From Eremophila alpestris peregrina (taxonomy: Eukaryota; Chordata; Aves; Passeriformes; Alaudidae): 64,000 bases of DNA. The stretch's first letter is position 1. Every line of letters begins with the position of its first letter. The stretch covers positions 1,229,596 through 1,293,595 of the forward strand of contig WMCF01000056.1 in the NCBI GenBank assembly GCA_009792885.1. Direction: 5' to 3'. The position numbers were made by a program, and so were the translations under genes. The notes beneath the pieces were generated by a model. It was not told where the DNA came from. It searched no databases and saw nothing but the letters and a program-made list of their open reading frames with translations. Below are positions 13,106 to 25,058 of the stretch, piece after piece.

Positions 13106-15789
13106 ATACATCACAGCAACCAGAGCTTTTCACACCAACACCAATCACACAGCCTGTATCACCCTGTATCACTGGAGACACCATTCAGGCATGACCTGAT
13201 TTGGTGAAACAGCTACAGTGTTTTAGTTCTTTTGGATATATTATACACTAGATGTTATTAATAACTTATTAAGTGCACCCTACTTCTATTGTCTTTCCAC
13301 TTTCTGACAGTGCAAAAACCATGGTTCAGTGAGGGGAGCTGTCCTTTCCAGGAGGAATCTGGTGGCAGCCTTGTTAAGCAGGGCTTGCTCCAGCCTAGGG
13401 CTTTCATTGAGCACAGGTTCTGTTTACTGAGTAACCCCAAAAGTTTCAGAGCCCAGTTTAGAGGTTTTAATTGATGCACACAGGAAAGCCAGATTAGGCA
13501 CTGTCTCTCCTGATGGATCTCTCCCTGCAGATTGTGAGACTGGGGAGTTTAAAAGCAAAGATTTTGCTCTTTCCCGCCATAAAATATATCTTCTCACTCT
13601 ATAATTAATCCCAGTGAAATGAAAGAAAGCAGCCTAACAGATTCACCTGTTGTGGTGCAAAGTGATTGAATACACACCTTCAGGGTGTATTGCAGTTTGG
13701 CTTTCCTAATGTACCTCTATTAAACATCTTGGACTTTGACATCACAGAGCACAGGACAGGCCAGAGAGACAACAAGAAGAGGCTTCTACAACACAGAGGT
13801 GAAGCTACACTCCCATATAACAAATTATAAATTTAAAAAGTGAATATAAAGACAGTATGTCTCATGAAAATCCTAACCCAAGTACAAGGCTTACTCCAGC
13901 CAAAGAACAAGCTTAAAGCAAGAGAATCCAGTTTGCTGGCCACCTTCTCCCCTTCCTACTCTTCCCTGGTCAAGGCTGAAGGAGGGCAAAACCAAGGTCT
14001 GCCCACCAGTTCACCACAGGAATTACCCCTGCACAGGGATTGCTGCAGCCAAAACCAGACCCAGGGCTCTGGTGAACAAGGGAAGTGGCACAGTCCTTGT
14101 ACAGGCAGTGAAGGTGCAGCCTTACCCCTCTCCAGGAATGTCTCGTGTAGGCCAAGGCGAGGGCACAGCCAAGGACACACACCTGGGACTGGAGGAGCAG
14201 CACCAGGAACAAAGCAATGCCCAGTGCTCACAAATGTGCCTTTACCTGCATCTTCAGGTGCCTCTCATGAGCAATGCCAAGAGCAGCTGCCTGCTGGCCC
14301 CTATTCCTACCCAAAATACATCCCTTCAGATTACAATTTCTTCAGGAGAGCACAGCACCTGAGCCCAAACAGAAATCAGTTACAAGTTGATGGAGCTTGA
14401 GAGCAGTGAAATCCAAAAAGGCAGACTTTCTCCACCAGCAATCAAGAAAACCTTCCTCAAAGTTACACTGGCCCTGTGCTGAGGACAGGCACCAGGTGAG
14501 CCATAAGGTGACAACTCAATTGCAATGCTTAAGACTCAGTGAATATACAAGAAATAATGATACTACAGATGCTGGTAAATAATTGTGCAGTAGGACTGAG
14601 CTGAAATAAAACATAAACAGCATTATGGAGATGAAATAATGGTATTTTTATACTTCAAAAGAGATAAAAAGCTGAGATTTTACTGATGGACTTTAGGAAT
14701 TAGTCATCATTATGCAACAGCAATTTGAATATCCTAGCACAGCACATGTCACAAGAAAATCATTCAAAGTTTGGATATGTTTTAGCTGTAACAATTAAAA
14801 TTGTACATCACAGTATAACATCAGATAGCTAAACTTATTCCAAGCAAGTATTTACATAGAGCTATTAAATGACAAGGATTTGGTTTAATTGGTGAGTAAA
14901 TGGAGCTGGAATTTGCTGAAGAGGTCTCTAGCAACCAAGGAGATCACTGGGGCAGAACAAATTGTTTTACTCTTTTTTGTGTATCTGAGTTTTAAGCCTT
15001 CCAGATGCAACAGTAAATGCAATAATAACATTGGCTAATGAAGATGGGTTTAAATAATGAGTTTGGGGTGAGAGGGCAAAGCAGTGACTTGTGTAGCAGT
15101 ATCTCACTAGGGAAGTAGAGAAGCTGACAGAGTTTGTGCCTGGAAAGGGATGTAGAAAAGTGGATCACTGTGATAATCTAATGGAAATTCTCCAGAAACA
15201 AAGGTGTCATTTAGATATGCAGGACAGCTTTACCCAGACTCAGAAATTTGCTGCAGCACCAAGAAAGTTTAGTAGTACTGTAGGCAAGAGTCAAAGCCCT
15301 AGGAGATGGAGAAAAAGGTTTGGAAAATATGGCCAAACAAATCAAGATTTGTCATAAAGTTTCATCCAGCACTTACTTGAATGGACAAGGCACTGCAGCA
15401 CTGTCCTTTCCAAATGAGCCAACCCAGAGACTGCTCTGGCAACAAGGACACATCCTCACAAGGACTGAATACCTCCCTCAGCACCACTGCGAGCAAAGTT
15501 TTACTCCTCCATGTCTCCCAGAGAAGCTGCAACCACCATCTGAACAGATGTATGGCCAGGATAATTTACACCAGCTGGAAATCTGACCCACCTATTTAAT
15601 GCAAGGGAACAGGCATGATTTCTTTCCTGCGGCACTGACTAAGATCTCCCCAACTGTACTCTGAGAACACTTTAGGCGTTGGGATATCAACCACAGAAAA
15701 CTGACTGGAAATCCCCAGGCAGGAATAAAACATATGTTTAATAAATGGTTCTACAGAAACAGGAAAAAAAAAACTCCAAACCAGAAAAC
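13106..15789. other. Non-coding, nothing recognised
   Basis: The 186-codon plus-strand frame at 13840-14400 is the largest here. It is Ser/Gln/Pro-rich, overlapped by minus-strand frames of 80-91 codons, and has no domain, so I do not call it a gene. Sequence from 14600 to 15000 is AT-rich. Confidence 0.4.
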
Positions 15790-15825
15790 AAAAAGAGAGA
15801 AGGGGAGGAGGAAGAAAGGAAAAGG
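15790..15825 (+). repeat. 36-nt pure polypurine tract
   Basis: An uninterrupted run of A and G (aaaaagagagaaggggagga and on), preceded by an A10 run near 15764-15773. Low-complexity DNA with no evidence of function. Confidence 0.8.
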
Positions 15826-18753
15826 TTTGCAATTGTGAGATCATAAGAGTCCAACCGTGTAAGTGATGACTAAGTGCAATCTTGTGTTTCAAGAAGATGA
15901 AGAAAAACATGTTTTTGAATCTGTTGAGGCTGGTGTTCCCAGACAACAGATATTCCTCTATTGGCCTGTGAGTGACCCTTTCATCCTGGGCTTCCCTCCA
16001 GCCCGTGGGTCCATGGCAATGACTAGAGGGAAGAAAATCCCCACCACTGGCCAGCTGTGCTCCAAATTACCTTACTCAACTGTGCCTATAAATATAATTG
16101 TGTGTTTCCATGGAATTGCATCAGAATGACCTGCTCACACCCGACATACTTCATATATCTGTGATCTCTGCCTCTGTAGATAAGAATCTCTTCTGTGTGA
16201 GTCTGAAGATTCTGAAGGGACAGTCAATTCCCTGCTAACCAAGGAAATGGAGGGAGCAGATAGCCCTGATACAACCAAACTGTGGAGAGTGCAAAACACA
16301 GGGAAATTATATCCTCAGATGGACAATAAGAACATGAAATACGGAAGAATTTAGTGTTGTTGCTGAGTACAGACCACAGATCTACATGAACTGGCAGACC
16401 TGCACCAGGCAGCACATGTGGATGTGCCACAATGAGCCCAGCTCAGCATCTCCAGTGGTTGGTTTCCATGGGGACAGTGGATGGTGGATATCTAGGGATA
16501 ACTACAGTTCCCACTGGTGGTGTACAACAGTGTGAACAAACACTGAGAAAAACCCAGATTCCACTTCAGGTGAGAGCAGAAATATTTCCTGCTAACCCAA
16601 AGGAAGTGCCTGTATTGAGTAACTGAGAACTCTCACCTGTCTCAGCTCAGCCTCGCTTCCCAAATTCCATTAGCATTCACTCCTTCTCGTGCCCCTTTTC
16701 TCTTTCCTGGCTCTTCCCCCACAGGCTGGAGGAACTGGTACCTGTAATTTCTGTGCTAAAGGAGTGCTGTTGTATCCCAGAGCAGAGCTATGATCTAAGC
16801 AAAAGGGACAGTCAAGCACAAGCAGAGACATAAGAGGAGGACGTTTTGGTGGCTCTGATGAGAGCAGAATGCCCTGGTGCAAACTGCAATTTGGGTCACC
16901 GTGTGGCAGGGGAAGGAGAAGATACAAAGCCTCAGGTGGCTGGAGGACAGTGTTTGGCAAGAGCCTGGGAGATCCAGCTAGAAAAATTTGAATTTAAGAC
17001 AAAGGAAACCTCTGATTCAGTTTCAAGATGTGTCAGGTCAGCCATGAAGACAGATATAGACAGAGAGGAGGAGAAATGAGAATGCACCTCCTTTGCTTTG
17101 AAAAGAAAGGCCAGAGAAGAAGAAAATCAACTAAATATAACAGCCAGTGAAATAAGAAAAACATCTGGGAGGTTATTTTCTTGGTAAATAGACCTTTGTA
17201 TTAGGACATAAATGTGACTTCCACAAAGATGTAAGTGAACTCCTCTCATTCAAAGGCTGCTGTGGGCTGGACATTTCCCTGGAATTCCCTCCCTGGACCC
17301 AGCACTGTTTCCTGTCAGGCCCTTCACACGGCAGGGCAGTCCCACTCCTGACAATGACTGAGGCTCAGGACTATTGTAACCAAAAACCAAAATGTGTTCC
17401 CATTAAAAAAATCTGGATGATAGCAATTAATTCCACATTTTTGTGAATAAATATCATGTGTTTTGAGCCAGAACACTTTGGCTTGTTCATAGAAGCTAAC
17501 AGTGACACATAAATCTATTTCCCCTGTTGCTCAACAGACCATTTTGCTCTGCCAACCAGTTTTCACAGGGGAAAAGGGTTTTTTCCTGTCTCTCAGTCAG
17601 CACCTTCAAAGGTCCTTGCTCCCCATCTTCTTGTCAACCTGTGGGTTATAAAATGCACTCAAAGCTATTGATGTCAAGGCAGTCCTGTGACTGCTTGGGG
17701 TTTTCATCAGCCACTGATATGAAAGAATTTATTTCCAGGAGCTGCCCCACCATTTCCCAGGAGTGATGTCATTCAACTGGAGTCAATGATCAGGATTTCT
17801 CCCCTCTCCTGCAGCCAAACCCAGCAGATCAGATGTGCTGTGAGCATCCCTGACACTACAGCAATGCCGAATGAACCATCCTGTTCTCTGTTCTCCCTGT
17901 GGCACTGCTAGGAAAGAGGTCTCCTTTGTCATCTGTGATTTGGGTTAATGTGGAACAAGGAAGGGCCATCACCAGAACAGAGAATGGCCAAACCATCCAG
18001 AAAAAAAAAGCTGATATACCCCTGTCTTTTCCCAGCCATGTTTACTGTGTTTTACTCTGCTGATTTCAGTGTATTGCATTGCAGAAGTGTAAAACCAAAG
18101 GAAAGCTGTAGGATTCTGGCTGTTCTGAAGCTTTACAGATGTTTGCTGGCTTCATGTGGGAGAAACATCACTATTTTATTGACTACACTCTTTTTTGTTT
18201 TAATATGGAAAATCTCAGTGGCACTTCACTCCATTTGTCTTATTTTTTCTTCTTTAGTCATATGATAATGTACACTTATAACCAGTGAATCATTCCCCCA
18301 AAAAGTCATAAAGAGAAAAATAGCTCGTATGTATGTCTCAGAGGTCAATGAATCATTGACAACAGGTATAATGGGAATAATTACATACTCCTGAGCAACT
18401 TTACCCACAGCCCAGCTCAGAGGCTAGTTTCAAAACTTCTGAGCTGTGCAGTTGGATCCAAGGCAGTGAGTGCCAGGTTAGGAAGCAGCCAGGAGAACTT
18501 CAGATTTGTATTATTGCAAGGAAATGTCTTCCCCAAGTGCCTGTTATGTGTTGACAAATTGTTTATACTTAACCAAGCAATAATAATGAACAGTCTAAAT
18601 AGACATTGATTTTTATGTTTTTCATTCACTTTCAGTGGGAAAATATCCTGGCAACAGAAATGTGGATGTCGAGGTTTGGATGCCAGCCACTGCTTTAGAA
18701 CTATGCTATTTTAAGCAGTAATACATATTATTTGGTAAAACAACATATATTTT
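15826..18753. other. Non-coding, nothing recognised
   Basis: No exon or repeat family recognised. A purine-biased stretch runs about 17050-17160. The 105-codon frame at 17948-18265 has a hydrophobic C-terminal half, but that comes from T-rich DNA and has no supporting signals. Confidence 0.45.
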
Positions 18754-18820
18754 TAGGGCCTTATCCTGGAAGCTCCTACTCCAATGAGCCTCAGCCTTCC
18801 AATCAAAGTTTCTGGAATTA
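18754..18820 (+). repeat. Amniote repeat fragment ('gggccttatcctg..')
   Basis: agggccttatcctggaagct, cctactccaatgag and aatcaaagtttctggaat run in the same order as the old amniote block 'gggcccaatcctgcaagctcttactcatgtgag..'. The match is partial and the family unnamed. Confidence 0.4.
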
Positions 18821-18859
18821 CACATATTAATGTAAATTAGTAGCAGACTACAGCCAGAC

Positions 18860-18872
18860 AAAAAAAAAAAAA
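18860..18872 (+). repeat. A13 homopolymer
   Basis: Simple run of 13 A. No adjacent retrocopy is recognisable. Confidence 0.85.
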
Positions 18873-21800
18873 TTCCATTTCAATGCAGTTTGCCTGCTGC
18901 CTTCCTAGAAACAGTTGAAATATAAATGTGAGACAATTGCTCCAGAACACAAGTGCAAATTGTTCTCTAAGCCCATTGGAACCCTGGAAAGAATGAGAGC
19001 CCCAATATAAGGCAGCCCAAAGAACTGGAGCAACTAAAGAAGACATGTCCATGGATGAAGCCCAGCTCCAGAAGGCGGCTTTGCTTTCCACTGCAGGATC
19101 ATTGGCTGTTTTGAACAGCATCTATCACACAGAACAGTCAGGGCTACCTCCCAGGGCTGCTGGCTCCACTTTTCACCTGGATTTCTGCTCTGGGCTGAGC
19201 TCAGCCCCAGAGATTTTGCACATCAGTGTGGAGCTAGACCCAACAAATCACCCTTGGGAACAAGGACAACTGTTTTTTCTCATATCTGCTGAAGCCTCTT
19301 AGAGAGGAAAGATGCACAAGTGTGCCCTCACAATAGCTGCATCCCCTTCCACCAGTGTGCAACAGTAATTCTCCTAAAGAACAGAATTTCTCACACAAGG
19401 AAAATTTACAAAATAAATTATGGATTAATGAGATCCATTGTGTGCAGCATGAACCCTGCCATCCACCAATGGCAAACAGAAGCCCCATAGCATCTAATAC
19501 ACTTTTCCTCTCAAATATCCCAATGGTGCAAGAAGATGGTGACAGCCCCATCCTGCTCCTGTGACAGCAGGGCAGAGCTGTGCACCAGCAGTTAATTCAG
19601 TGAAGATGTAATTGCCCATACCTGGGAGGAGATGGTGATCACAGGAACTCTTCCAGTGGAGATAAACAGGCAAATCTGCTGATCCATCATAGATATCTGC
19701 CTCAGGATAAGCTGAACCACATTCTGGAAGTTCCCATTTCTCCCTGTAAACTGCAAAGGGAGCATGGCTGCAGCTGCAGCCAGCTCAAACATAAATGTCT
19801 GACTCCTGGATGCCTTGAGTTGGAAATATTTCACCTTTAGCTGAGAAAGTAGTTGAAGAGAGATGGGTGGCCACTGCTGCATTTCTGGGAAATGCAAGAT
19901 ATTATACGACCTGTTAATTTATTCCAGAGTTTCCCTTTATGCTTTAACAATATTGTTCAGCATTCAATTCAAGTCATAACATTTAATGACTCATGGTCAG
20001 CTCAGCTTATCCTGCATTTCAGTGCCAGCTTAAAAAAAAACAAAGCTGTGTCTACTGAAGAGCACAGAGGGTTTTACCCTGCTCCTACCACAAAACACAT
20101 ATCAGAACATACCAACACAACTTCAGCTCAGTTCAGAGAACATGGGACTGCTCTTTACATCTTGCATAGGAGACTGAGAGAGTTGAACAGTTTGTTTGGT
20201 AGTGAGCATCACTCTTTAGGGGACATGAAGACTGAGGACACTTCAAATTAACACTACTTTCATTTCCAACATGTCCAGTGGCCTCAGATAGGAGATGCAA
20301 CATGCTGGGGGCTGCACAGTTACTTGGGACTTGTTTCCAGCACTGAGTTAACTCAGTGCATAACCTAAGTCATGTCCTCACTCACAGAGAAAAGCTGTGG
20401 GTTTGGAGGGTGCATTGTCACATATGAACCATCCCTCTGTCAATCCTGTACACACAGTGAGAAGGGTTAACTCCACTGCAGGGTAAACTCCATGATGCAA
20501 AAAATCCCCCAGGAAGAGGTAATCCCTGTCCTGATGAATTTACAACCAAAACCCCCACAAAAGGTGTGGCAGGAGGCACAGAGCTAAAAAGAGGTACAGC
20601 AACTCTTACAAAAGAGTCTGCTGCCAAGTTGGGAACAGAATTTAATGCTCAGCTGGTGACAAACAACCCCAAAACAACAATTTGCAGAAGATGCTCCAAA
20701 CTTTAGGCAATGGGAAGAAAACTCAAGTGTCTTTCTCCCTCAGAGGGTCTATGCATACTCAACTGATTCCAGGACGATTTATGAAGATAGATTTGTGATT
20801 TCTTGGCCTCAAAACCATTCTCTAGACATACCCAGTCTATGAATCTGCTGCACAGACATTATCCATGTTCTCAGCTTTCTGGTTTAAAAGCCATCAACCA
20901 ACCTATACATCTCCATTTCTTCAAAATCCTATTTTAATGTAATTTTGGTAAATAGGACTGTAACTATTTAAAGCCCTTCTGTGGGTTGTGTGCTTTGAAG
21001 AAGAAACCATTACCAGATACTTTAGAAAATTTCCATTTATCCTCTCCAGTTTCTCTGCTTTTATGCACCTTTCCTCCCAGCTGCTGGACTGCTGCCTGCC
21101 AACCCACCTCCCCCTGCTCCTGCATTCCACATTCAATGGGCCCCTCTGCAATCAAAAGCTTTCTCCTATCTCATGGTGCCTTTATGTTAGAGAAATAGTT
21201 TGTTTGTTACATTCAAAACAGAATTGCTTGGTCCTGTCTTTAAAAATGTATGACAGAGTTAGAGGCTGATTTTTACCCTTTTGCTCAGAAATCTGTACAA
21301 TTATGATCTTAGGATGAAAGCACATTTTTTAGTAGATCATGCAGTGAGATAGGCCATTTCATCACAAGTGCCTACACAGAACTTGGAGTGGTTTCTTAAA
21401 TCTGTCATAATAAAGGCACAGAACCAAACTAAGAGGCCATTTCCAAAAATTAAAGCCTTTACCCCATCTAAACCAAACTGTTTCTGCAGTTGGCTGATGT
21501 GAGGGCAAAGGGTGAGGAAAAGAGGGAATATCTTAAAATCCATTTCCTACATCCTCTTCCCTGTCCTAAGTGATATACTTTGTGTTTCACCCCAATGGAG
21601 ACACTTCCCCAATGCTCACTATCCTCTTTCCCTCCTATCCCATGAAAAGCAGCAGTTAACTACTGAGCCCTTTGCCTCCCCCTTTAGAAGACTTCAGCAT
21701 CCATAGTTCCTGCAGTTACATCCTTGTAATCCATAGATTCATATCTAATAATATGAAGGTTCTTCTGCAGCATCTCCTGAAGCAGGATTTCCAAGCTGTG

Positions 21801-22041
21801 CAGTGAATATGCATTAACTTGCAGATCAAAGCTGCCCTTGTCATTCCATTAATGATCACCCCGGTCAATGTTACACAACACAGACACAGCACAACCCTCA
21901 GATCCAGCCCTATGAAAATGTCTTCATTTCAAAGAGATGGCTCTGAAACTCCTCAGTGACCCCTGCTAACCTACCAGCATCACTGCCTACTCATGGGGAC
22001 TGGGGGACATGCTGCAGTTCTGTCCCACAATCAGGACATCC
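18873..22041. other. Non-coding, nothing recognised
   Basis: Unique-looking DNA. The 132-codon plus-strand frame at 19853-20251 has no domain, membrane or signal feature and is judged random. No RNA gene or repeat family was recognised. Confidence 0.45.
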
Positions 22042-22130
22042 TGAAGAAAGGAAGGAAAGAAAACATAGGGAAAAGAAGCAGAAAAAGAGAGGAAAAGAGA
22101 AAAAAGGAGAGGAAAAAGAGAGAAAAAGAG
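22042..22130 (+). repeat. Polypurine (GA-rich) tract
   Basis: About 90 nt almost entirely A/G. The last 51 nt (22080-22130) are purine only, built from gaaaaagaga and ggaaaagaga words. The frames open through it on both strands (Lys/Glu-rich forward, Phe/Ser-rich reverse) are by-products of composition. Such tracts can adopt triplex structure in vitro; a role here is not shown. Confidence 0.85.
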
Positions 22131-23154
22131 CAAACTGGTCTGTGAAAGGGTTCTTGCTGAAGTTTTGGAAAAGCAATCTTTCTTCTCTTCTGGAGGAAAA
22201 GGCAGTGTTCAGAGCATGTGGCAGAGGTGCCACACAAGAACAGAGATGAGTGGGGGCATCTGGCAGCAGTGTGTGACACAAGCACACAAATCCAGGGTCT
22301 GCCAAGGCAGCACCACCAGCAGTGAACCCCATTACCAACCCTCCCCTACACCTTCCCAAAGCACCTCAGTGCACAGGACCCTCTGCACAGGCAGGGTAAA
22401 ATCCCAACCAGCCTTTGCTCATATTTCCTGAGGGCTGCTAAAACCATGTGCTAATCCTGTCAAAGCTCTCTCCCTGCCTCCCCTGCCAGGGGTGCACACA
22501 TAAACCTGCCTCATGTGAGCAGCCACCACAGCACACAGAGCAATGGGCTATTTTAGCACAGCTCTGCTTTCAGATTACCCTGCTGGGTCATGTTACACAC
22601 CCAGTCACAACACCCTGAAATACAATATCACACCAGAACAGAGATGTGACAAATTCTCCTCCAGCCACACGAGTGCCTTATCCCTGTCCTGATCCAAAGC
22701 ACAGCACTGCAGAGCTCCTGCCAATCAGCCATGGACACAGCCTCACAGGCACAATGTGAGTTCAAGCAGAGGATGGCACTTCAGAAGCTGGGAAGGAGGG
22801 AGAAATAAAAAATATATCCTCTTGTTTATTCACATGGGTGTTTTGTTCAGTTATGAGGAATTCCCTGTTTCCTCCATAAAAATACACCAAAGACCTGGCA
22901 AGGAGGTGCTGCAGGAAGCAGAAAGGAGAGGAGCAGGACCTCCTACCCCACACTCCACAGCTACTTCTACATTAGAAGCTTTAACAAATCTGCTTTGGAA
23001 CACCTATTGCTTTAAAATGGAATAAAGGCAAGTGGTGCAAGAGGTAGGGAGGATAGCATTACATTCCAATGACAGGGACAGAGGCAGCAAATGAAAAAAC
23101 TTCATTATTGGGAGTCAAAGGATTTCCTCTGAAATCCTGGTTCCATGCATGAGG
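22131..23154. other. Non-coding, nothing recognised
   Basis: No repeat family, exon or RNA gene recognised. Confidence 0.45.
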
Positions 23155-23345
23155 TCACTGGAATTCCTCAGCTTGCCATTGACTGCTGTGGAGATACAGG
23201 GCAGGCAAACCTTGTGCCTCAGTTTCCAAACCTGCAAAGGCAGAAATATGAGCACTTCCCCTGCTTCAGCAGGGCTTGTTGAGGCTTGGATGTTTGCAGT
23301 GTGCTGCAAGATCAAAGGATCAGAACAGCATTGCATATTCAGTAG
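23155..23345 (+). repeat. MIR-like SINE, best-preserved copy in the window
   Basis: The motif order is clear. cttgccattgactgctgtgg (MIR 'ctgccacttactagctgtg') comes first, then gggcaggcaaac ('gggcaagtcac'), then ttgtgcctcagtttcc (identical to the MIR core), then aaacctgcaaaggcag ('catctgtaaaatggg'). Last come agggcttgttgaggctt ('agggttgttgtgagg') and cagaacagcattgcatattc ('tagaacagtgcctggcacat'). The tRNA-derived head is missing or too diverged. Confidence 0.75.
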
Positions 23346-24794
23346 AGGTCCATGCACTTTTTGAAGGTCTGGAGGTGAGGCAGGTTGCTTAGCTTGCAAA
23401 GGAAAGTAGGAAAGCAGAGATTTCACAAGCCTCATTGTAATTACTGGGGATTGAATTGGTCCTCTGCAAGATGGGCACAGCAGGCTGGCATCTCCCAAAC
23501 AGCACTGACCTCAGAGGTACCTCCAGGATTTGCCCTAAGAGTATCTTAGAAGTGAAGACACTGAGATGAGACTTCTTTTTGTGAAAACACAAGTTTTTCT
23601 TGAGAGTCACTTTCAACAATTTTTCTCTGGCAAACTTCTCAATATCACCCTTACATTTGTTGGGAAACACAATATAAATCCTGGTATTCACAACACTGTC
23701 ACAGGTTGTGGTACCCTGAAAGGTCTCATATTTCTGCAGAAGCAATAACTCTTCTGCTTGTCACTGTAAGCCAAGGTCTTTCTTACAGCACACACAAACA
23801 CAGAAGAAAATTAATGTATTCCAGGAAAGCAGAGGGATGAATTCACAATTACAAGTGGGAATTGGTGCTTTTGTAAACACACACAGACAAAAATTTATGA
23901 CAGAGATCTCTTTTTCCAGCTACCATGAAAGGTCATTTCAGTCAGAGAACTTGACCTGTGGTAGCACATGGACTGTGATTCTCCCTTTCATGCCTTCACA
24001 AACTCCTGCTGCTGCCAGTACATCCACAGCACGTGGGCTTGGTCCCCTCTGGGGCTCCTTGAGGCCACAGATCCCCAAGCTCTGGCCCTCAATAAAAGAA
24101 GGGGCTTGCTGTTCACCATAATTTCAGGATTTCCACAGTTCCTAACTCATCTATCACAAGTGCTCATAGTGCACACACCTAAAACCAAGTCTCCTGCTTG
24201 TTGTTAATTCTTCCTACCCACCACACAGGAGAGACAATGAATACAAGAGTCAGTGCCAACATTCCCACAGACACACACACACACACGTCCATTTGAGGCA
24301 CTCCACCTGCCCCACATCTCCTTTTTTAAATCAAAGTATCTTAAAATGTTTAGAAATGAAATGTTTGCCAAAGATTAAATGTTGATCCAGTGCTCAACAA
24401 AACCAGTGGGAGTCTTTCCACTGCCTTCAGTCAGCACCACCACTGACTTAGTTGAGGCAGTGGGTTCAAACCAGAACATGTCTGTACTCCCAGTGACCAA
24501 AGAAGTGAAGCTTTGCTCAATAACCTCTACAAAACTATTCTCTCCATTTGGGAAAACAACTTTATCCCCAAAAGTACTAAAAAGCATGTTTATATTACAC
24601 AGTTTTTACATGCCACCCTGTATAATGAAGGTATAAGCATGGACTTAGGAACTTCCCTTGTGCTGAGTATTTGAAGGTATACAGGGGCACCAAGGAGAAG
24701 AGGAATACACTTGTCCTCCTGCCAGGTCTTTCAAGAAACACCAAAAAACCCCTCAGACATAATTAAATAGTAATATCATGCTGTGAACATAAAC
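23346..24794. other. Non-coding with a short (AC)8 microsatellite
   Basis: No gene recognised. A dinucleotide (AC)8 repeat lies at 24271-24286. The frame at 23389-23745 (-, 118 codons) and others lack coding support. Confidence 0.5.
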
Positions 24795-24842
24795 AAAAAA
24801 AAAAAAAAAAAAAAAAAAAAAANAAAAAAAAAAAAAAAAAAA
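24795..24842 (+). repeat. Poly-A run with one ambiguous base
   Basis: 48 positions, all A except N at 24823. The single N inside a homopolymer points to an unresolved length in the assembly. The upstream 300 bp do not look like a retrocopied gene, and no target-site duplication is obvious. It could be the tail of an old retroposed element or simple homopolymer expansion. Confidence 0.85.
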
Positions 24843-24977
24843 GTGCACTAATTGGAGACCATGGAGATTTACAAAAGTATAAACTGAAATGAGGGGCAAA
24901 AAGGGTACTGGATAGTCTAACAAGTACACAGAAGTGTAATACTGCATCTGTACAGAATCTAGCATTCAGTGAGAAAC

Positions 24978-25058
24978 TGGTATCCTCACTTCCCAGAGAG
25001 AAAGTGCAGCAAAGAATGGTTATATGACTTGCAAAATGCTGTATCAGATCTGGGAAGG
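24978..25058 (-). repeat. Probable MIR-like SINE fragment, reverse orientation
   Basis: Plus-strand order ggtatcctcacttcccagag, gtgcagcaaagaatggttat, atgacttgcaaaatgctgta follows reversed MIR 'tatccccattttacagatg', 'gcacagagaggttaa', 'gtgacttgcccaaggtca'. Weaker than the copies at 13.0 and 48.4 kb. Confidence 0.4.

Noticed and set aside
13840..14400. 186-codon plus-strand frame
   Set aside because: Low-order Ser/Gln/Pro-rich composition, opposite-strand frames across the same DNA and no splice or promoter context.
17948..18265. Plus-strand frame with a hydrophobic C-terminal half
   Set aside because: Hydrophobicity comes from T-rich DNA; there is no splice site, start context or 3' end signal.
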